64,000 nucleotides of DNA from Flammula alnicola. Lineage: Eukaryota > Basidiomycota > Agaricomycetes > Agaricales > Strophariaceae. This document shows, piece after piece, positions 57,242-64,000 of the stretch; position 1 is the stretch's first letter, and each line of letters begins with the position of its first letter. The notes under the pieces are model-generated. The model was not told the origin of the DNA. It worked only from the letters and a program-made list of their open reading frames with translations, and searched no databases. Location of the stretch: positions 62,001-126,000 of the forward strand of contig JADNRV010000058.1 in assembly GCA_015499995.1 (NCBI GenBank), in the 5' to 3' direction. A program made the translations under genes and the position numbers.

Positions 57242-57327
57242 GGGCACATGGTGTAGTTGGTTATCACGCTCGCTTAGCATCTTATATCGTCTGCGAGAGG
57301 TGTTGGGTTCAATTCCCAATGTGTCCA
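57242..57327 (+). tRNA. tRNA-Ala(AGC), with 12-nt intron, head-to-head copy
   Basis: Identical to the copy at 57054-57139, intron included (57280-57291), but on the other strand. The two genes are separated by 102 bp that are not themselves palindromic. Confidence 0.93.
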
Positions 57328-57420
57328 TCCTTTTGCGCCTTTGATCTTAATACGCCAACAAAGTTTATTCCTTTTATTATTTTACCGTTCGATGTACAGT
57401 ATAAACCTGAATCGTGAACT

Positions 57421-59294
<1,874 letters not shown>

Positions 59295-59631
59295 AGTCTG
59301 GTAATTATTCGATAACGTAGGGAATTAGGAGGATTCAGGAAGCAATAAATGTAGTTAGAGAGGACGAGCTTTATAAGCCAGGGATGGGAAGTCATAAGCG
59401 AGAAAGAGATGGTAAGTTAAGTCCCATGAGCCCTATGGTGTGGGATAGGTTTGACCTGTTTCCGTATTCATAAGACCGAACTGGTGGTGGAAGTCGGATC
59501 AGGGGTGCAAGTGCGGAAAAAGCTCATGCAGGCAGATAGGATCTTATCAGATAACGATTATCTGGCATTTTCGTAACAACTGGATAATAGGGAGATCGGC
59601 CAGTGTTATCCCGGAGGGAATACTTTCATGC

Positions 59632-59717
59632 GGGCACATGGTGTAGTTGGTTATCACGCTCGCTTAGCATTACTTCTGGTTTGCGAGAGGTGTTGGGTTC
59701 AATTCCCAATGTGTCCA
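59632..59717 (+). tRNA. tRNA-Ala(AGC), with a different 12-nt intron
   Basis: The mature parts are identical to the two copies near 57 kb; the intron (59670-59681, TTACTTCTGGTT) has the same length and place but another sequence. Lies 337 bp upstream of the aldehyde dehydrogenase start. Confidence 0.92.
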
Positions 59718-60752
59718 TAGTTTTGCATCCGTACGGTATGGAGGAAGGCGCCTGTGGCATGTTCTGTTTCGGTATTTTGCTATTGCTATTAGTATTCATC
59801 TTTGTAGTAATGATCATGTGAGAAAAGGTGTTGATGGTAAGGTAAAAGAGCAGGCCTTATGAGTAATGCAGTCTTCCGCAAGTGCGATTGCAGTTCGGAT
59901 GGTTTCATCGCTATAGGGAAAGAAAACAATTGAAGTTGCTTATCTGGAGGATTTGGACGCTCCACGAGGGAATTGACTCCTAGATACGCTGTCGGCCTTT
60001 GCGCTCCATACCTGACAAACAAAGTAATTTGAATGTAATCGCCTTTGAGATTACCAAAAGACGAATTTGAAAAAAGTAGTACTTACTCACCGTAAACGAG
60101 ACTGACAGTTAACTGGTTTCCTTGCAGGACGTACACTATCAACGATATGACAGAAATCAAAATCGGTGTGCATGTCTGCAGGAGGTACTTCATTCCTAGG
60201 ACTAGTAGTACTAGGTGTCAATCGCTTCCACACCGTTGATAATCCATTTCATCGATATCTCGGCCTCGCGCATCTAACGTGTGGACTCTCTGGCCCATAA
60301 GATGGACATATCAATATCTGTGGCAATTTATAAATAAACCAGCTAAAAGAAGTACGCAAAAGAATCGAAGAAAAGTTCATGGTCCGTCCGACTCGCCTCG
60401 CCTTTTCAAGCATTCTTTGATAAGATGTTTGGTTTTGAATTGACTATTTGACATTTATAAAAGTCTTGACATCGGAAATGATTGGTATATGTACTGTCAA
60501 TAGATAGATTAGACATATATTGGCTTTAACGCTGTGAAAAACTTGTATTAGAACGGACGTACGCGGCACTTTCTGACTGGCTGGTCTGACCACGGAGTCG
60601 TTGAACCCCCGAACGAGAGGTATTATTATCAATGCGCTGTGATTTATCAGTGCACCTGGGCGCTAGTATTGACGGATAAAAACTGTGAACGTAACCACTT
60701 TCACGATCCCCCAGAATTGAGGACTGATCACTGCGTCTTCACTGCAATCATC
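59718..60752. other. Intergenic region upstream of the HET gene, no firm gene
   Basis: A possible two-exon minus-strand peptide (start near 60192, MKYLLQTCTPILISVISLIV, about 45 residues with one hydrophobic segment, intron about 60017-60089) can be drawn but has no homology that I recognise. A longer in-frame ATG for the HET gene (60639) exists; the text between is not conserved-looking. Confidence 0.3.
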
Positions 60753-63135
60753 ATGCCAAAGCGTGGGCCTTGGAAACCTCCTGTCTATGTCGGACCTCCC
60801 CTCGACAGCACCCCCGAAGCGGTTCCTGCCTCTCGAGGCCACCGTCCCAAGGCCAACTGCGCTACCTGTTTCGACCTCGATCTACGATATATCCCGCAGC
60901 CCCACAAAGATGAGGACAGCTGCTCGATGGGTCAGATCGCACGGCACTGGATCACGTACGCCGATCTGGCCAAGGATCCGTCTTGCGCATCCTGCCGCTT
61001 TCTGAAATCAGCCTTTGACACCCTGGTCAATTCCGGCGAAGTTATGGACATTCCTCCGGGAAGAGAGATAAGATATTCAATCGCGATATTGGATAGAGAC
61101 GATGGTGATGCCGAGGATGCCGTCGCGAGGAAGAAGAGAAGAGAGGCGGCAGGAAACAGCGAGGCCTCGAAGAGTTTGAAGGTTGAGATGAGGTGCAGCG
61201 CAGAGAAGAGGGGCAGTAATGACAGCGGATTCCAGGAGGAGTTCGAGCTCGAGATCTACACGCCACCAGGCGGTTAGTTCGTCCCATGTTCTCGAATTGA
61301 TTTTGTGCTGATAGGTTGGATGAACAGCGGCCCCAGCACCGTGGAAGGCTATCGGGGCGGCCGGTGAAGTTCCTACAAAGCCCAGCGGGGAAGAGTGTGC
61401 AGCAATCATCAAACCGTGGTTACAGGACTGTGACAAAAACCATGCGTTGTGCCGCAGTGCAGACCATCAGGGAGAGCTTTTGCCACGGCGCGTCCTGGAC
61501 TTGTCTGGTGGGCAGATCCGGCTTATCGAGACAACCCAAGGGCAACGCGGCCACTACGTTGCGCTGAGCCACTGCTGGGGAACGGAGCAGCTGCTGACCA
61601 CGACACGACTGACGATTGCCGAGCATATGCATCGTGGTATTCCAATTGAGCGGATGCCGAAGACTTTTCAAGACGCTGTGGCAATCACACGGGGCTTAGG
61701 ATTGCGATATATTTGGATCGATTCACTGTGCATCATACAGAAAGTTTCGCCTTCGGAGCCAGATGTCATAGCGGCTGCGGATTGGGAGCAACAGAGCGCT
61801 GTCATGGCGGATATATATGCACACTGTTATCTGAATATCGCGACAACGCGGGCGGCAGGCGGACATGCGGGGTGTTTGGGGCCCAGATGGACCACAAGGG
61901 ATTCGCTTCGATGGGCCGAAGAATTTTCCAGAGCGGTAGACGACGGGGAAGGGAAGAGAGAGCGGGTGTCCAGGACGAGGAAATGCGAAGTCAAGTCGTT
62001 CAAGGTACCAGGAATGCAGCAGGATATACGCATCCGGCTTACAATGAAGTCGTCCCACGAGGCTTTGCAAACGCCTCGATGGATCCGTATGCATATGGAC
62101 ACGGCACCGCTGCTGCCCCGCGCATGGGTGTATCAGGAACGCTCCCTCGCAGCACGCTCGGTCCATCTGCACGCCAACGAGATGGTCTGGGCGTGCAACG
62201 TTACACAGCGATGCGAATGCAAAGAACTGGATGGAAGTCCACCCGATGGCGATGGCTGGAGCGCGACCAAGGACCGAATCGCGAAGCTCGGCGTTCTGAA
62301 TGACAAGAAAGCATTGCATGGGCTCTGGAGGACGATTGTCGAGGACGTTAGCTTGCTGGATCTGACCTACGAGTCTGATCGGCTCCCAGCTCTTTCTGGT
62401 CTGGCATACAGATTTGCGGAGTATTTACCCAAGAATGAGCGGTACCTTGCTGGTTTATGGGAAGGCGATCTGGCCCGCGACCTCTTATGGGAGTCTGGAG
62501 GCAGCAAGCAGACGGCAGGACCTACGAGAGGCCGGAAACCTTTCAATTTAAAAGAAGGGCCTTTGACCGCGCCGTCCTGGTCATGGGCATCCCTGGTATG
62601 GGGAGGCGATGATGCCAGCGGGATAGACTGGGAATACGAGACAAAGCCGAAGCTGGCGGAATGGGCAGGGACGACAAGCTACAAACAAGACCCCCGTACT
62701 CGGATCATCAGTACTTCGGTTGATATCAAGGGCCAGAATAAGTATGGCACAGTCCATGGTGGGCGCATCGTCATCGAGGGCGCAATGTGTGCCGTCGTGG
62801 TGGGGAGGTCTCCTCAGTCCCCGCCTTCCTGGTTAGCCAACGTCACGACCGTAAAAGAGAGCATCTTCAACTCGCTCCACCTCAATTACGATACGCCTAC
62901 AGCTGAGGCATCTGCAGGTGGAACCGTTTACTGTCTCTTCATCGGCTCATTCAGCGAAGTTTTTGATCACGACAAGCACCCTCACGTCAAACATCAAGGA
63001 CTGATATTGAAACCGACTGCTGGAGGAGCAAGATTTGAGAGGATTGGGCGGTGGACCCAGCACATTGAGGATTGGGTACACAATAAGGATGTGTGGACGA
63101 GGAAGTCGGGAGCCATGAGAGTCGAGATTATCTGA
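60753..63135 (+). CDS. HET-domain (heterokaryon incompatibility) protein, 775 aa
   Basis: Two exons (60753-61272, 61328-63135) total 2328 nt, an exact frame. The N-terminus (about 1-170) has Cys pairs (NCATCFDLDLRY, DPSCASCRF) as often seen ahead of HET domains. The HET domain spans about residues 250-410: YVALSHCWG, YIWIDSLCIIQ, MADIYAHCYLNIATT. After it comes LPRAWVYQERSLAARSVHL, the usual distal HET motif, and a C-terminal region with APSWSWAS. Family members trigger cell death or growth arrest when non-self is sensed at hyphal fusion; most paralogues have no proven role, and none can be assigned here. No NACHT or ankyrin repeats are fused to it. Confidence 0.93.
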
Positions 63136-63683
63136 AAGAAGAAAAAAACAGGGAGGCCTGAGAAGCGCTAATTGGAATCCAACATATGCCATACTCACAG
63201 AATATACATGTACTAGTAGCCGACGACGTAGCTCAACACAGCCGTAAAATCTGCCGGAACTTCATGCATATGAGCTCAAGAACGAGATTGACGAAGTAGT
63301 AGACTTGGACGACTTGGGGCTCACAGTATAAAGTAACTCAGCTCCTTTGTCTTGTGGAACTCCCAAGAATTTATATTTCTAGATTCTGTGAAGGAGCGAA
63401 TACCTCAACATCCTTAGCAAGCAAAGTGGAAGGAAGGAACAAGGAAGACAACATTTAGATTACCAAGCTCCCATCCTGAGCCAAACAAAGACAAAAACGC
63501 ACCATCAGCAAAGGATATCTCTACTCAATTTCTACCGAAAATCTTGTCGATGTGCCATAGTTTTATATTCATTAGAGAGCTGGAAATAATAGGGGCGAAG
63601 ATATGACCTATTGTCTGGGAGATAAGGCTACATCGCGTTACGAACCTGCCAAAACTTTTTAATTGCACCATGATAGACATGCA
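63136..63683. other. Convergent intergenic region, nothing seen
   Basis: About 550 bp between the stops of the HET gene and the partial gene at the right edge; AT-rich with no open frame of note. Confidence 0.4.
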
Positions 63684-64000
63684 TCATGACCAACGGACAT
63701 GCATAACTTTTCTTCCAACGCCAGCTTTTCGCTCCAGGACCGTATCGACGCGGCCTTTCCTACTTTCCACTGCCTTGAGGAAGTCTGAGACTCCGCCTCC
63801 CACCCCGAAATACAGCACTTTCGCTGCAACGAGACACATGTAGTCCGGACGGGGCCCTTCCGCCGAGTCAGGCTCTTCTACCACCTTGAGAGACGAGACG
63901 AGGTGCTCTAGCGTCGCTGCTGGCTTTCCGGTGCATGCGGCTTGCATGAGGTTGAGTAGAGGGTCGAGACTGTCGGTGCGGTATATCGTTTCTGATGTGA
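63684..64000 (-). CDS. 3' end of an unrecognised gene running off the right edge
   Basis: A minus-strand frame is open from the right edge to a stop at 63684-63686, giving at least 104 residues (LLNLMQAACTGKPAATLEHL, MCLVAAKVLYFGVGGGVSDF, near the end GRKVMHVRW). It looks coding but no family was recognised. The start lies outside the window. Confidence 0.55.
   Translation of the reverse strand, partial: TSETIYRTDSLDPLLNLMQAACTGKPAATLEHLVSSLKVVEEPDSAEGPRPDYMCLVAAKVLYFGVGGGVSDFLKAVESRKGRVDTVLERKAGVGRKVMHVRWS

Noticed and set aside
57125..57417. Open frames reading through the tRNA genes (HMV-LVITLA type peptides)
   Set aside because: They are translations of tRNA-Ala sequence.

Overview
The window looks like nuclear DNA of an agaricomycete (mushroom-forming basidiomycete). 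Genes are dense and on both strands, each broken by many 45-80 bp introns. The recognisable families fit that group: C2-NACHT-WD40 STAND receptor, HET-domain protein, non-canonical aromatic decarboxylase with a C-terminal appendage, Mor2/Furry, Sin3, Rpn1, Mlh1. No rRNA, CRISPR array or prokaryotic feature was seen.

Layout. 1-1646 (-): 5' part of a MYND/ARM-like gene that leaves the left edge. 2182-8183 (+): a 12-exon C2-NACHT receptor with 14 near-identical WD40 repeats. 8.2-12.6 kb: a transposon-rich interval, with a 747-bp TIR element in a 9-bp target duplication nested in a larger (about 2.6 kb) inverted-repeat structure, plus decayed coding sequence. 13957-16398 (+): a complete MYND paralogue of the first gene, so the two copies flank the receptor/transposon block in opposite orientation. 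17955-19804 (+): 7TM receptor-like protein. 19997-20716 (-): small CBS-domain protein. 21079-24006 (+): MLH1. 24173-31846 (-): Mor2/Furry. 32401-35890 (+): proteasome Rpn1. 36118-37158 (-): fungal hypothetical. 37915-38851 (+): mitochondrial uS15. 40009-41924 (-): B-type cyclin. 42844-44401 (+): D-2-hydroxyacid dehydrogenase. 44485-44785 (-): SDR remnant. 45167-48089 (-): tandem duplicate genes of unknown function. 48349-52754 (+): Sin3. 53209-56832 (-): aromatic decarboxylase. 57421-59294 (-): aldehyde dehydrogenase, bordered by three tRNA-Ala(AGC) genes, two of them head to head. 60753-63135 (+): HET-domain protein. 63684-64000 (-): partial unknown gene.

Gene models were built by hand from GT-AG (three times GC-AG) junctions. 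For the receptor, the complete MYND gene, 7TM, CBS, uS15m, cyclin, dehydrogenase, the tandem pair, Sin3 and HET genes the exon lengths sum to whole codons. By contrast, MLH1, Mor2 and Rpn1 (about 23.6-34.7 kb) need many one-base insertions, nearly all in short homopolymer runs, to read as conserved proteins. This looks like local sequence error rather than gene decay.

Functional themes: housekeeping (mismatch repair, proteasome, cell polarity, corepressor, cyclin, mitoribosome); recognition of self or non-self (NACHT-WD40, HET); and a possible small catabolic pair (aromatic decarboxylase plus aldehyde dehydrogenase). No wholly new system can be claimed from sequence alone. The most unusual features are the highly homogenised WD40 array with variable contact positions, the nested TIR element carrying a spliced ORF, and the tRNA-Ala palindrome.
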